64,000 nt of DNA, taken from positions 1,798,001-1,862,000 of the forward strand of contig NC_015730.1 of NCBI RefSeq assembly GCF_000154785.2, in the 5' to 3' direction. The notes beneath the pieces are model-generated. The model was given only the letters and a program-made list of their open reading frames with translations. It had not been told where the DNA came from and made no database searches. Numbering within the stretch: the stretch's first letter is position 1; each line of letters begins with the position of its first letter. The stretch is from Roseobacter litoralis Och 149. GTDB lineage: Bacteria > Pseudomonadota > Alphaproteobacteria > Rhodobacterales > Rhodobacteraceae. Positions 41,597 to 51,610 of the stretch are shown here, in pieces. The translations under genes and the position numbers were made by a program.

Positions 41597-43852
41597 GTGG
41601 TTTCCATTGTGGAAAAATCACTGTGGATGAAGCTGGGACGGCTGCGTCGCATTAAACGTGTGCGCAGCGCTGCGACGCTGGGTCTTGTTGTGCTTGGGCC
41701 TGTCCTGGCTTTGGCAACGTACCTTATTCTCGGGCCATTGGGGCAGGCGGGCAATACGCTTGGCTTGCGGCTGATCCTGCTGGCCGATCTCGTCTATATT
41801 CTTGTGGTCGCAGCGCTCGTTCTGGCGCAGGTGGGCAGGTTGATCGCGGCGCGGCGCGCAAAATCTGCCGGCTCCCGGCTGCACTTGCGTCTTACGGGCG
41901 TCTTTGCTTTGCTGGCTCTTATTCCCACCGTGACGGTCGCAATTTTTGCAGGGCTGACAGTTAATGTTGGTCTGGAGGGCTGGTTTTCTGACCGCGTCAG
42001 AGAAGTCGTCGGAAACTCGCTGGCCGCCGCACAGGCCTATGAGACCGAGCAACGTGTCGATCTGGCAGAGGATGCGCGCGTGCTGGCCGCGCTGATCAAT
42101 AACGCGCGTCAGCGTGGCGTTGTCATTTCGGACAGTGAGCTTCTGGCGGATGGGCAGCGGCAGATTCAGCGTGGCCTGCGCGAGGCCTATCTGATTGACG
42201 GCACTGCAGATATTCGTGCCCGTGGGGATCGTTCCTACTTGTTCGATTATGAGGCGCCAACGGAGGCACAGCTGCAGGAGGCAAGCGGCGGCGATGTTAT
42301 CGTGATCGAGGATTGGGGTAACAATGAGTTTCGCGCGCTGGTCCGGCTGTCGTCATTTGTGGACCGGTTCCTGTACGTGAGCCGTGATGTCGATGGTGAG
42401 ATACTGTCATTGCTCGATGAAACGCAGGAAACGGTGCGCTTGTATCAGCAACTCGAAAGCGAACGCGGGCGGCTGTTGTTTGAATTTGGCCTGTTGTATC
42501 TGGCCTTCGCCCTGATCCTCATCCTTGCGGCGATCTGGCTTGGCCTGTGGTTTGCAGAGCGGCTGTCGGGCCCGGTGGGGCGTTTGACGGGGGCTGCCCA
42601 GCAGGTTGGGGCGGGCGATCTGAATGTTCAGGTGCGCGAAGAAGACGGCAATGATGAGATTGCGATGCTCAGCCGTTATTTCAACCAGATGACAAAGCAG
42701 TTGAAATTGCAGCGTGAAACACTGATCGAGAATACAGAACAGATTGAACGGCGCCGACGTCTGTTTGATTCCGTGCTAAGCTCTGTGACCTCTGGTGTGG
42801 TGGGACTTGATGCGGCGGGGCGGGTCAAATTCGTGAACCGCTCGGCGGAACGTCTGCTGGATTGGCACGAAGACCGTCAATCACTGGCCCTGATCGCTGT
42901 GGTGCCGGAGTTTGCAAAGCTCTTTGAAGCGATCAAACGCTCACCGACGGAAACCGTGCAGAGTGAGGTAAAGGTGACCCGTCAGGGGCGTCTTGAGAAC
43001 TTGCTTGTCCGCATGGCGACACGCCGGTCCGAAGACGGGACGCTTGAAGGGTACGTGGTGGCTTTTGATGACGTGACTGATCTGGTGAGCGCGCAGCGGA
43101 TGGCCGCCTGGGGCGATGTTGCGCGCCGTATCGCGCATGAGATCAAGAACCCGCTGACCCCGATCCAATTGTCGGCCGAGCGCATCAAACGCAAGTTCTC
43201 ATCGCGTGTGGGTGAAGACAGCGAGGCGCTGGAGCAGATGACGGATGTGATCGTGCGTCAAACCGGTGATCTGCGCCGCATTGTGGACGAGTTTTCGAAA
43301 TTTGCCCGCATGCCGGAACCGGAGCGCAAGGAAATTGACTTGACGGTTTTGGTGCGGGACGCGGTCTTGTTGCAGACAACCGGCCAACCCAATGTGCTGA
43401 TCGAAAGTGATCTGCCAAAAAAACCGCTGCCCAGCGATCTGGATGCGACCATGATCACTCAAGCGCTCACCAACTTGATTAAGAACGCCGGGGAAGCCAC
43501 TGAAAGTCTTATAGCAAAAGGCGCACCGGAAGGCTACGCGCCAATGATCCGGATCGTCATGAAGACGGGCAAGAGCCGCGCAACCATCACAATCGCCGAC
43601 AATGGCATTGGCTTGCCCGAGGACCGGGCGCGTCTGTTTGAACCTTATGTCACGACGCGCAGCGAAGGCACGGGGCTCGGCCTGCCCATCGTCAAGAAGA
43701 TCATCGAAGAACACGGGGGCACCCTGACCCTCGAAGACGCGCCAGCCTTTAGCAAGGATGCACATTTTGGCGCCATGGCAGTGATCGTTCTGCCCATTGC
43801 AGCCCCCAAAACCGATACCCCCCCGCAAGAAGGACTTCTGACCCATGAGTGA
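41597..43852 (+). CDS. ntrY: sensor histidine kinase NtrY
   Basis: 751-aa membrane kinase. Three N-terminal transmembrane helices (near 25-45, 60-80 and 100-122) precede a periplasmic sensor region and a further helix near 295-320, then HAMP (RLSGPVGRLTGAAQQVGAGD), PAS (FDSVLSSVTSGVVGLDAAGR), and the kinase core with His514 in ARRIAHEIKNPLTPIQLSAE, LTNLIKNAGEA, IADNGIGLPED and GTGLGLPIVKKII. NtrY phosphorylates NtrX and is linked to nitrogen and redox/respiratory control in alphaproteobacteria. The end overlaps ntrX by 8 bases. Confidence 0.96.
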   Translation: MVSIVEKSLWMKLGRLRRIKRVRSAATLGLVVLGPVLALATYLILGPLGQAGNTLGLRLILLADLVYILVVAALVLAQVGRLIAARRAKSAGSRLHLRLTGVFALLALIPTVTVAIFAGLTVNVGLEGWFSDRVREVVGNSLAAAQAYETEQRVDLAEDARVLAALINNARQRGVVISDSELLADGQRQIQRGLREAYLIDGTADIRARGDRSYLFDYEAPTEAQLQEASGGDVIVIEDWGNNEFRALVRLSSFVDRFLYVSRDVDGEILSLLDETQETVRLYQQLESERGRLLFEFGLLYLAFALILILAAIWLGLWFAERLSGPVGRLTGAAQQVGAGDLNVQVREEDGNDEIAMLSRYFNQMTKQLKLQRETLIENTEQIERRRRLFDSVLSSVTSGVVGLDAAGRVKFVNRSAERLLDWHEDRQSLALIAVVPEFAKLFEAIKRSPTETVQSEVKVTRQGRLENLLVRMATRRSEDGTLEGYVVAFDDVTDLVSAQRMAAWGDVARRIAHEIKNPLTPIQLSAERIKRKFSSRVGEDSEALEQMTDVIVRQTGDLRRIVDEFSKFARMPEPERKEIDLTVLVRDAVLLQTTGQPNVLIESDLPKKPLPSDLDATMITQALTNLIKNAGEATESLIAKGAPEGYAPMIRIVMKTGKSRATITIADNGIGLPEDRARLFEPYVTTRSEGTGLGLPIVKKIIEEHGGTLTLEDAPAFSKDAHFGAMAVIVLPIAAPKTDTPPQEGLLTHE

Positions 43853-45257
43853 TATTCTGATTGTCGATGATGAGCGCGATATTCGCGAACTGATCTCGGA
43901 TATTCTGATCGACGAAGGCTATGCCACCCGGCTTGCCGGAAACTCGGATGACGCGATGGCCGCGATCAACGCTGACGCGCCTGCGCTCATCATTCTGGAT
44001 ATCTGGCTGAAAGACAGCCGCATGGATGGGATTGATATTCTAAAGGTTGTCAAACGCGACAATCCGGATGTGCCGGTCGTGATCATTTCGGGACATGGGA
44101 ATATCGAAATAGCGGTCGCGGCAATCAAACAGGGGGCATATGACTTTATCGAAAAGCCCTTTAATATTGATCAGTTGTTGGTCGTAATCCGGCGGGCCAT
44201 GGAAACATCGCGCCTGCGTCAGGAGAACCAAAGCCTCAAGCGCCGGGATGTGTCTTCGGCGGATATGATCGGCTCTTCTGCGGCCTTCCGTACCATGATC
44301 AGCCAGCTTGATAAGGTGACGAAATCAAACGGGCGTGTGATGCTGACCGGCCCGGCGGGATGCGGAAAAGAACTGGCCGCACGTTATATCCACACCAATT
44401 CCAATCGCGCGTCAGCACCGTTTGTGACGGTGAACTGTGCCGGGGTTGCGCCGGATCGTATGGAAGAAGTGCTGTTTGGGCGTGAGACCGCAGAACGGGG
44501 CGTCGAACCCGGTTTGCTGGAAGAAGCGCATGGCGGCATCATCTATTTTGATGAAGTGGCGGATATGCCCGAAGGGACACAGTCGAAAATACTGCGTGTT
44601 CTGGTAGATCAGCAATTTCAGCGGGTGGGCGGCAATGACACGGTGCGCGTTGATCTGCGTGTGATTTCATCCACCAGCCGCAACCTCGAAGAGGCGATTG
44701 CAGCAGGCACGTTCCGTCAGGAACTCTACCACCGTCTGAATGTCGTCCCAATCGCGGTCCCATCGCTAGAGGAACGTCGCGAAGATATACCAGAGCTGGC
44801 AGAAACCTTCATCGCGGAAATGAACGCATCGCAAGGTCTGGCCCTGCGTCAACTGAGCGAGGATGCCATCGCGCTGATGCAAACGATGCATTGGCCGGGC
44901 AACGTGCGTCAGTTGAAAAACCTGATCGAACGGGTGCTGATCCTTGGCGATAGCAACGGGCCAATCGAAGCGCGGGAGTTGCCGGGCATCGAGGAAAGCA
45001 GCGACAGTGACAGCGGCATCGTCTTGTCCGGTGCCCTCGCCACACTTGCCCTGCGCGAAGCCCGCGAAGCATTCGAGCGTGAATACCTTCTGACGCAGAT
45101 CAACCGCTTTGGCGGCAATATCTCGAAGACAGCGAACTTCGTCGGGATGGAACGCAGCGCATTGCACCGTAAACTCAAATCGCTTGGGGTTGTGACATCG
45201 GCCAAGTCCGGTACGCGTGTTGCCCATATCGATGAAGAAGCAGAGGCGGTGGGCTAA
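43845..45257 (+). CDS. ntrX: response regulator NtrX
   Basis: 470-aa regulator with receiver (Asp52 in IILDIWLKDSRMDGID), AAA+ domain (Walker A TGPAGCGKEL near 168, IIYFDEVADMPEG) and a C-terminal helix-turn-helix (NISKTANFVGMERSALHRKL). As in other NtrX proteins the GAFTGA loop is absent: the place reads EEVLFGRETAERGVEPGLLE. It forms a coupled pair with ntrY. NtrX regulates respiratory, envelope and nitrogen genes in related bacteria. Full length. Confidence 0.96.
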   Translation: MSDILIVDDERDIRELISDILIDEGYATRLAGNSDDAMAAINADAPALIILDIWLKDSRMDGIDILKVVKRDNPDVPVVIISGHGNIEIAVAAIKQGAYDFIEKPFNIDQLLVVIRRAMETSRLRQENQSLKRRDVSSADMIGSSAAFRTMISQLDKVTKSNGRVMLTGPAGCGKELAARYIHTNSNRASAPFVTVNCAGVAPDRMEEVLFGRETAERGVEPGLLEEAHGGIIYFDEVADMPEGTQSKILRVLVDQQFQRVGGNDTVRVDLRVISSTSRNLEEAIAAGTFRQELYHRLNVVPIAVPSLEERREDIPELAETFIAEMNASQGLALRQLSEDAIALMQTMHWPGNVRQLKNLIERVLILGDSNGPIEARELPGIEESSDSDSGIVLSGALATLALREAREAFEREYLLTQINRFGGNISKTANFVGMERSALHRKLKSLGVVTSAKSGTRVAHIDEEAEAVG

Positions 45258-45347
45258 AGAGTCATGCGGAAAACCTGACAAACGTAACACTGCCTGACAT
45301 CAAAGATTTCAACGCGTTACGTAATAGTTGATTTTTCAGGTATTTCG

Positions 45348-46385
45348 TCAGACGCTCTGGGCGGTGATCTGCGCCAGAACATCCACGCCCTGCATCTTGA
45401 GAAAATGAAGCATGTCGATGAACACCCAGTTCTCAACCAGCTTGTTGCCGTCGCGCCGGTAGATATCGACCACGCGCATATCGGCGCGGATGTCGTTGCC
45501 GGGCACGCCCATGAAGCCGTTTCGGTTGGTCAGCGTGAGGTTTGGCCAGCCAAAAAAGCCGCCATATGTCCCCTCGGCCATGCGGCACAGATGGCCATTG
45601 AGCACACGCCCTTCCATCGCGCGGCGAAAAGGGCCCTGATGCTGATCAATGTAGCGGTCAATCGTGTAGGTCGCCCCGATCCCGGTTGGCCCCCACCAGA
45701 TCATGTCATCCTGCCAATCCACGCGCAGCTCTTCCTGAGGCGTGGGGGGCTTTGCCGCGGCATTGGCGTGATCAATTGAACCGATCATATTGTTGATACG
45801 TGACAGGGTTTCTTGTGACGCAGCATGGGGCTGTGGTGTCATCAAAAGGCCGTCATGCGTGCGGGGTCCGGGCTGCACCAACTGCGCGCCTGTTTGCGGT
45901 GCATTCAGCGGATGGATCCCCGCCTGCGCCATCAGATGCAGAAGGTCCACAAAAAGCGCGGACTGTGTGATCTTGCCGTTTTCAACCCGGTTGAACTCAG
46001 CATAGCGCAGCATGGCAATTTTGCCCGTGGCCGGAATGCCTAGAAACGGCGCATCAAATAGCCCCAGAAAATGGCCCATGGATGTGGTCCAGGTGCTTGA
46101 AAATCCGTCTATTTCGTTCAGCCCGGCAAAAAAGATGTCTTCGCGACGCTGCATGCGCGAAAAGGACGTCAGGAACGGTGCCCAGAATGTCTTGGCGATA
46201 TCACGCGGACCCGTTTGTTCGTGAAACGGGTGCATGCCGAACCACTGGCAGCTGTCCGATTGATAGGTGGCCAAAATATCGGCCACTGTGTCAGGCGTCG
46301 CCCGCTCCAATGCAGCGGCATAGGCCTGCGAGACGGCTTTGATGGGGGTAAGGTCGGGGCCCGTTTCGGGAATCATTGCGTTCAT
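45348..46385 (-). CDS. protein with two SnoaL-like (NTF2-fold) domains
   Basis: 345-aa protein composed of two SnoaL/polyketide-cyclase-like halves. The first (about 15-160) has WFGMHPFHEQTGPRDIAKTF and FVDLLHLMAQAG; the second (about 195-340) has MIWWGPTGIGATYTIDRYID, NGHLCRMAEGTYGGFFGWPN, MRVVDIYRRDGNKLVENWVF and IDMLHFLKMQG. Both carry the His/Asp-rich pocket of the NTF2 fold. The reaction is unknown; relatives are called nuclear-transport-factor-2 family or ester cyclases. It starts at 46385 and is convergent with ntrX. Confidence 0.8.
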   Translation of the reverse strand: MNAMIPETGPDLTPIKAVSQAYAAALERATPDTVADILATYQSDSCQWFGMHPFHEQTGPRDIAKTFWAPFLTSFSRMQRREDIFFAGLNEIDGFSSTWTTSMGHFLGLFDAPFLGIPATGKIAMLRYAEFNRVENGKITQSALFVDLLHLMAQAGIHPLNAPQTGAQLVQPGPRTHDGLLMTPQPHAASQETLSRINNMIGSIDHANAAAKPPTPQEELRVDWQDDMIWWGPTGIGATYTIDRYIDQHQGPFRRAMEGRVLNGHLCRMAEGTYGGFFGWPNLTLTNRNGFMGVPGNDIRADMRVVDIYRRDGNKLVENWVFIDMLHFLKMQGVDVLAQITAQSV

Positions 46386-46438
46386 ATCTTTGGTTTAGAA
46401 AGCGCGCCGGACAGCGGCTAGATCAAAAGCGACACAAA

Positions 46439-46909
46439 TCAGGGTGCAGGTTCAATAATCTGCCACATGCCACTGCCGTCCCGGATGACACAGCTTGATT
46501 GCGTCAGGGGCGGCATCACGTCGGTCTGTGCGGGGCTGATCTCCCGCGCCAGCCGGGCAGGGCAATCGGGGATCTCAACGGGGGAATAGCCCTTGTTGCG
46601 CATGCATCGCGCTTCCAGATCGCCGCGCAGACGTGCATTCACATCGACCGTATAGATTTGCCCGTCCACGAAATACCCGCCGCGATGATAGCAATTTCCG
46701 CCCGTGCAATATCGGCGTGAGGGCACAAACACCGGCGGGCGGCGTCTGATCTCTGAGGCCACCGGCGCATCCCTCAGGGCGGCGACCTCACAGGACAGCA
46801 GATTGTCCTGCATACGCGCAACACTGCCACCGTTTTGATAATAGAGCTCCATCGGTGCGCAGGCCGCAAGCAGGCTGACACCGAGCAGCAGTATTCTGAA
46901 CCAAACCAT
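46439..46909 (-). CDS. hypothetical lipoprotein
   Basis: 156-aa protein; the start at 46909 (MVWFRILLLGVSLLAACAPM) gives a standard lipoprotein signal with lipobox LAAC, so the mature protein starts at Cys17. The mature part has four or more further cysteines (NLLSCEV, YCTGGNCYHRGGYF, ARCMRNKGYSPVEIPDCP, QSSC), suggesting disulfides in the periplasm. No family is recognised with certainty. It diverges from trkA. Confidence 0.78.
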   Translation of the reverse strand: MVWFRILLLGVSLLAACAPMELYYQNGGSVARMQDNLLSCEVAALRDAPVASEIRRRPPVFVPSRRYCTGGNCYHRGGYFVDGQIYTVDVNARLRGDLEARCMRNKGYSPVEIPDCPARLAREISPAQTDVMPPLTQSSCVIRDGSGMWQIIEPAP

Positions 46910-47012
46910 GGGGATAAAATGCCCGCTTTGGCTGCCCAAGACAATTGAATTGACCGTGTGCGGGCCATCTGCCATTCAGAAAGCCTTAAGCATGCCCTGA
47001 AGGACACGAAAC

Positions 47013-48389
47013 ATGAAGGTCATCATCTGCGGTGCCGGTCAGGTAGGCTGGCAGATCGCGCGGCATCTTTCAGGCGAACGCAATGACGTCACCGTTGTGG
47101 ACAGCAATCCTGACCTCGTGCGGCGCGCAACGGATTCGCTGGATGTGCAGGGGATCGCAGGCTTTGCGAGCTATCCCGACGTTTTGGCCCGTGCCGGGGC
47201 GGAAGACGCGGAAATGATCATCGCCGCGACCCATTCGGATGAAGTCAACATGGTGACCTGCCAGATTGCCCATTCGGTTTTCGGCGTGAATCGAAAGATC
47301 GCGCGTCTGCGCAGCCAGTCCTATCTGGAGGCGATCTACTCCGACCTTTACCGACGTGATCACATGCCCATCGACGTGGTGATCAGTCCCGAAAGAGAAG
47401 TCGCCTCCGCCGCGCTGCAACGTCTGTCTGCGCCTGCGGCCTTTGACACCGAAGTGTTCATGGATGGTAAGGCGCATCTGCTGGGCATCACCATTGAAGA
47501 GGAATGCCCGGTGGTGAACACGCCGCTGCGGCAACTCACCGACCTGTTTTCGACGCTGCGTGCAACCGTGGTGGGCGTGCGGCGCGAAGGCAGCCTGTTT
47601 GCGCCCGAGGCCAAGGACCAGCTGTTTGTCGGGGATGACTGCTACGTCTTTTGCCACGTCGCGGATATTGCCCGAACAATGGAAATCTTTGGCAAGAAAC
47701 AGTCAAAGCAGGAACGGGTGGTACTTGTGGGCGGCGGAAATGTCGGTCTTGCGGTGGCCCAGGCCCTTGAGCAGCGCGTCAAACGCGTGCGCACCAAGGT
47801 CATCGAAAAAAGCCGCCACTGCGCCGAACGCGCAGCCGAGGCGTTGGAGCGTACCATCGTGCTAAATGGCGATGGTCTGGATTCGGGGCTGTTGGCCGAG
47901 GCTGGCATCGCGCGCGCGGATGCGATGCTGGCGATCACCGATGACGACAAGACCAACATGCTGGCCTGCGTGCGTGCCAAATCCGAGGGCTGCCCCTATG
48001 TGATCGCGCTGATCAATGATCCGACCCTCGTGCCGCTCATGGGGCCGTTGGGCATTGACGCCTACATCAACCCCCGCGCCACGACGGTTAGTTCCATTCT
48101 GCGCCATATCCGGCACGGCAGGGTGCGCGCGGTCTATTCCGTCGGGGATGCAGAGGCCGAAGTGATCGAGGCCGAAGTCCTGTCGACCTCCCCGCTGGCG
48201 GGCAGCCGGATTGCAGACATTGAATTTCCCGAAGGTGTGCTGGTCGGCGCGGTGCGCAAGGGTGACAAGATCATCCGCCCCATGGGCAGCACGCGCATTG
48301 ACGAAGGCGACATCATTGCCATCTTTGCCCTCGCCGAAGACGTGCCCGAAGTTGAGCGGTTGATGCAAGTCTCGATCGATTTTTTCTGA
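47013..48389 (+). CDS. trkA: Trk potassium uptake regulatory subunit TrkA
   Basis: 458-aa cytoplasmic NAD-binding subunit of the Trk potassium channel. Two RCK-N/RCK-C repeats are visible: MKVIICGAGQVGWQIARHLS at the start and VVLVGGGNVGLAVAQALEQR near residue 232, each with a Rossmann glycine motif, followed by C-terminal gating subdomains (PLAGSRIADIEFPEGVLVGA). It lies 4 bases before trkH in one operon. Confidence 0.96.
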   Translation: MKVIICGAGQVGWQIARHLSGERNDVTVVDSNPDLVRRATDSLDVQGIAGFASYPDVLARAGAEDAEMIIAATHSDEVNMVTCQIAHSVFGVNRKIARLRSQSYLEAIYSDLYRRDHMPIDVVISPEREVASAALQRLSAPAAFDTEVFMDGKAHLLGITIEEECPVVNTPLRQLTDLFSTLRATVVGVRREGSLFAPEAKDQLFVGDDCYVFCHVADIARTMEIFGKKQSKQERVVLVGGGNVGLAVAQALEQRVKRVRTKVIEKSRHCAERAAEALERTIVLNGDGLDSGLLAEAGIARADAMLAITDDDKTNMLACVRAKSEGCPYVIALINDPTLVPLMGPLGIDAYINPRATTVSSILRHIRHGRVRAVYSVGDAEAEVIEAEVLSTSPLAGSRIADIEFPEGVLVGAVRKGDKIIRPMGSTRIDEGDIIAIFALAEDVPEVERLMQVSIDFF

Positions 48390-48393
48390 CCAG

Positions 48394-49947
48394 ATGCCCC
48401 GCGCCGCCCACAAAACGCCTCGCAAACCCCTGTCGGCTTACTTGCTGGACCAACAGCTGTTCGTCCTGATTTTCGGTCTGGCCGCGTTCTCGATGATCAT
48501 CCCGGCGCTGCACAGTGGGGCCACGCGTTCTTTGGAAACCTCGCGCGCGTTTTTCTACACGGGCCTGTTTGGCGTTGTGATTTTTGCGATGATCGTGATT
48601 GCACAGACAGGTCGCACCCCCAGACATGGAGTTCTCGGCAACCTGATGTCGATTTTCGCGACCTTTGTGTTTCTGCCCGCCTTTCTGGCGCTGCCGCTCT
48701 ATGAAAGCCTGCAGACCACGAGTTTTCTCAACGCATATGTCGAAATGGTCAGTGCGATCACGACCACCGGCGCAACGGTTTTTGATGATCCATCCCGGTT
48801 GAACAACACGCTTCATTTGTGGCGCGCGCAGGTCGCCTGGATGGGCGGTGTCTTGATGTGGGTTGCGGCCTCGGCCATTCTTGCACCGCTCAATCTGGGC
48901 GGGTTTGAGGTCACGGCCCAAGCTGAACCGGGACAGCGCGAAAGCCGCTTTGGCGAGCTTGACAGAACAAACCCGCGCGAAAAGCTCATGCGGATCGTGG
49001 TTGCTCTGGTACCGATTTACATCAGCCTTACGCTGCTGCTTTGGGTGCTGTTGCTGATCAGTGGTGACCCGTCGCTGGTCGCCCTGACGCATGCGATGTC
49101 GATCATGTCGACGTCGGGGATTTCTGCGATCGGCGGGCTTGAGGCCAGTGGCTCGGGGCTGACGGGCGAAATTCTGATGCTTCTATTCATGCTGTTTGCG
49201 CTGTCGCGGCTGACGTTTTCCTCGGATACGGTGACGGCCACGCAGGGGGGCATTCAGACCGATCCGGAGTTTCGCCTCGGGATCATGATCGTGCTCGGCG
49301 TGCCATTGGTGCTGTTTCTGCGCCACTGGATTGGGGCCTTTGATGTGGCCGCCGAAGATGATCTTGGTCTGGCAATACGCGCCCTTTGGGGGTCCATTTT
49401 CACGGTGATGTCTTTTTTGACCACCACCGGGTTTGCCAGTGCGGACTGGGCTCAGGCGCAGGCATGGTCCGGCCTTGGGACACCCGGTTTGATCCTGATG
49501 GGGCTGTCCCTCGTGGGGGGCGGTGTCGCAACGACTGCAGGTGGTGTGAAGCTGTTGCGCGTCTTTGCGCTTTATCTCAACGGCAAACGCGAACTTGAGC
49601 GGCTGGTGCATCCATCCTCGGTGAGCCGCGCAGGCAAGGAGAGCCGCCGTCTGCAAAGCAATGGGGCCTTCATTGCGTGGATTTTCTTCATGCTTTTTGC
49701 CATGACAATGGCCGCATTAACACTGTTGTTTGCCCTTTTCGGCGTCGCTTTTGAGGACGCGCTTGTGCTCAGCATCGCGGGCCTGTCCACCACCGGCCCT
49801 TTGTTGAGCCTTGCCACGGAAACACCGATTTCACTGGCCGAACTGGGGCCATATGCAAAATCCGTCTTTTGTGCGGCGATGGTTTTGGGGCGTTTGGAAA
49901 CCCTTGCGATTATCGCGCTTTTGACGCCGGATTTGTGGCGCAGTTGA
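48394..49947 (+). CDS. trkH: Trk potassium uptake membrane subunit TrkH
   Basis: 517-aa integral membrane channel of the TrkH/KtrB superfamily, with about ten hydrophobic segments. Pore-loop motifs appear four times: SAITTTGATVFDD, SIMSTSGISAIGG, SFLTTTGFASADW and AGLSTTGPLLSLA, each supplying part of the potassium filter. It pairs with TrkA encoded just upstream. The first residues are basic and cytoplasmic. Confidence 0.96.
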   Translation: MPRAAHKTPRKPLSAYLLDQQLFVLIFGLAAFSMIIPALHSGATRSLETSRAFFYTGLFGVVIFAMIVIAQTGRTPRHGVLGNLMSIFATFVFLPAFLALPLYESLQTTSFLNAYVEMVSAITTTGATVFDDPSRLNNTLHLWRAQVAWMGGVLMWVAASAILAPLNLGGFEVTAQAEPGQRESRFGELDRTNPREKLMRIVVALVPIYISLTLLLWVLLLISGDPSLVALTHAMSIMSTSGISAIGGLEASGSGLTGEILMLLFMLFALSRLTFSSDTVTATQGGIQTDPEFRLGIMIVLGVPLVLFLRHWIGAFDVAAEDDLGLAIRALWGSIFTVMSFLTTTGFASADWAQAQAWSGLGTPGLILMGLSLVGGGVATTAGGVKLLRVFALYLNGKRELERLVHPSSVSRAGKESRRLQSNGAFIAWIFFMLFAMTMAALTLLFALFGVAFEDALVLSIAGLSTTGPLLSLATETPISLAELGPYAKSVFCAAMVLGRLETLAIIALLTPDLWRS

Positions 49948-50075
49948 CTCATTGAACCGTTAGGTCCGTAACGGACTGTTTTTAGGGCTGGAAACTCTGC
50001 GAACGGGGCTTCATAATCACGTTGAGGGACGAGTTCGATCTGCGGGCTCTGGCAAGAATAAAGGCGAGGAAGACA

Positions 50076-50315
50076 ATGGCGTCGGACAGACAGAACCTTC
50101 AGGATGCGTTCCTGAACCATGTGCGCAAGACAAAAGTTCCTGTGACCATCTTTCTAATCAACGGTGTAAAACTGCAGGGCGTGATCACGTGGTTTGACAA
50201 TTTTTGCGTGTTGCTGCGCCGGGATGGTCAATCACAGCTGGTGTATAAGCATGCGATTTCGACCATCATGCCAAGCCAACCCATCAGTCTGTATGAGGGC
50301 GAAGACGCTTCTTGA
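50076..50315 (+). CDS. hfq: RNA chaperone Hfq
   Basis: 79-aa Sm-like protein; the start at 50076 ([20 protein letters not shown]) is the canonical one, with GGAAGA upstream, so the ATG-like start at 50022 is not used. The Sm1 motif is [20 protein letters not shown] and the Sm2 motif [10 protein letters not shown]. It forms hexamers that pair small RNAs with mRNAs; in related bacteria it also controls nif and ntr expression. Its stop overlaps the hflX start (TTGA). Confidence 0.98.
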
Positions 50316-51610
50316 GCAAGCCACCCTTTCAAATTGATGAAACCACTCAGACGCGTGTGACCCGCGCATGGGTTTTGCATCCTGAAATAAAGTCTGATCC
50401 TGACCGTCAGCTGGCTGATCACGCCCTGGCTGAGGCGGTGTCGCTTGCGCGCGCCTTGCCTGAGCTGGAGGTGGTGGGTTCGGAAATCGTGCCGCTGAAA
50501 ACTGTTCGTGCGGGCATGTTGTTCGGTTCTGGCAAGATTGATCAGATAAAGACGACCCTTCACGATGAAGAGGTTGAACTTGTGCTAGTCGATGGCGCAG
50601 TGAGCCCTGTGCAGCAGCGCAATCTGGAAAAGGCATGGGGCGTCAAACTGCTCGACCGCACCGGTCTGATCCTCGAAATTTTCAGTGACCGCGCTGCGAC
50701 CCGCGAAGGTGTTCTGCAGGTCGAGATGGCGGCGCTGAGCTATCAGCGGACCCGTTTGGTGCGCGCATGGACCCACCTTGAACGGCAACGTGGCGGTTTG
50801 GGGTTTGTGGGTGGTCCCGGTGAAACCCAGATCGAGGCGGACCGCCGCGCGATCGACGATCAGTTGACGCGCCTGCGCCGCCAGTTGGAAAAAGTCGTCA
50901 AAACCCGTGCGCTGCACCGGGCGGCGCGCGCCAAAATTCCCTATCCGATTATTGCGCTGGTGGGCTATACCAATGCCGGTAAATCGACCCTGTTCAACCA
51001 TTTGACCGGTGCTGATGTCATGGCCAAGGACATGCTCTTTGCGACGCTGGATCCGACCATGCGCCGGCTGCGCTTGCCGGATGGACCTGAGGTTATTCTC
51101 TCCGACACGGTGGGCTTTATTTCAGAACTGCCAACGGAACTGGTCGCCGCGTTCCGGGCTACTCTCGAAGAGGTTCTGGCCGCTGATGTTATCTGTCACG
51201 TCAGAGATATCTCACACCCTGAGACGGATGCGCAGGCCAAGGATGTGCAGGACATCATGACCACATTGGGGGTCGAAGACGACCGCCCCGCCTTTGAAAT
51301 ATGGAACAAACTGGATTTGCTCTCAGAAGAAGACGCGGATGCGATGCGTGCCCGCGCTGACAGAGACCCCGCCGTATTTGCCATCTCTGCGCTCAGCGGC
51401 GAAGGTCTCGACGGTCTGCTGGAAGCCATTACCCAGACCTTGCAGGGCCAGAAGCGCGAGGCAACACTGTCGCTGGCCTTTGCGGATGGCAAAAAACGTG
51501 CATGGCTGTTTGAACAGGAACTGGTGAGTGGTGAGCGCCAGACAGATGACGGGTTTGAAATCTCGGTCCGCTGGACTGTGGATCAGGAAGCGAAATACGA
51601 ACGGTTGTGA
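50312..51610 (+). CDS. hflX: ribosome-associated GTPase HflX
   Basis: 432-aa GTPase with an unusual TTG start at 50312 that overlaps hfq by 4 bases. The N-terminal HflX domain includes [30 protein letters not shown] and the [19 protein letters not shown] linker; the G domain has G1 [17 protein letters not shown]3 [17 protein letters not shown] and G4 WNKLDLL. It rescues stalled or heat-damaged ribosomes. It ends one base before the stop codon of the convergent pseudouridine synthase gene. Confidence 0.96.
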
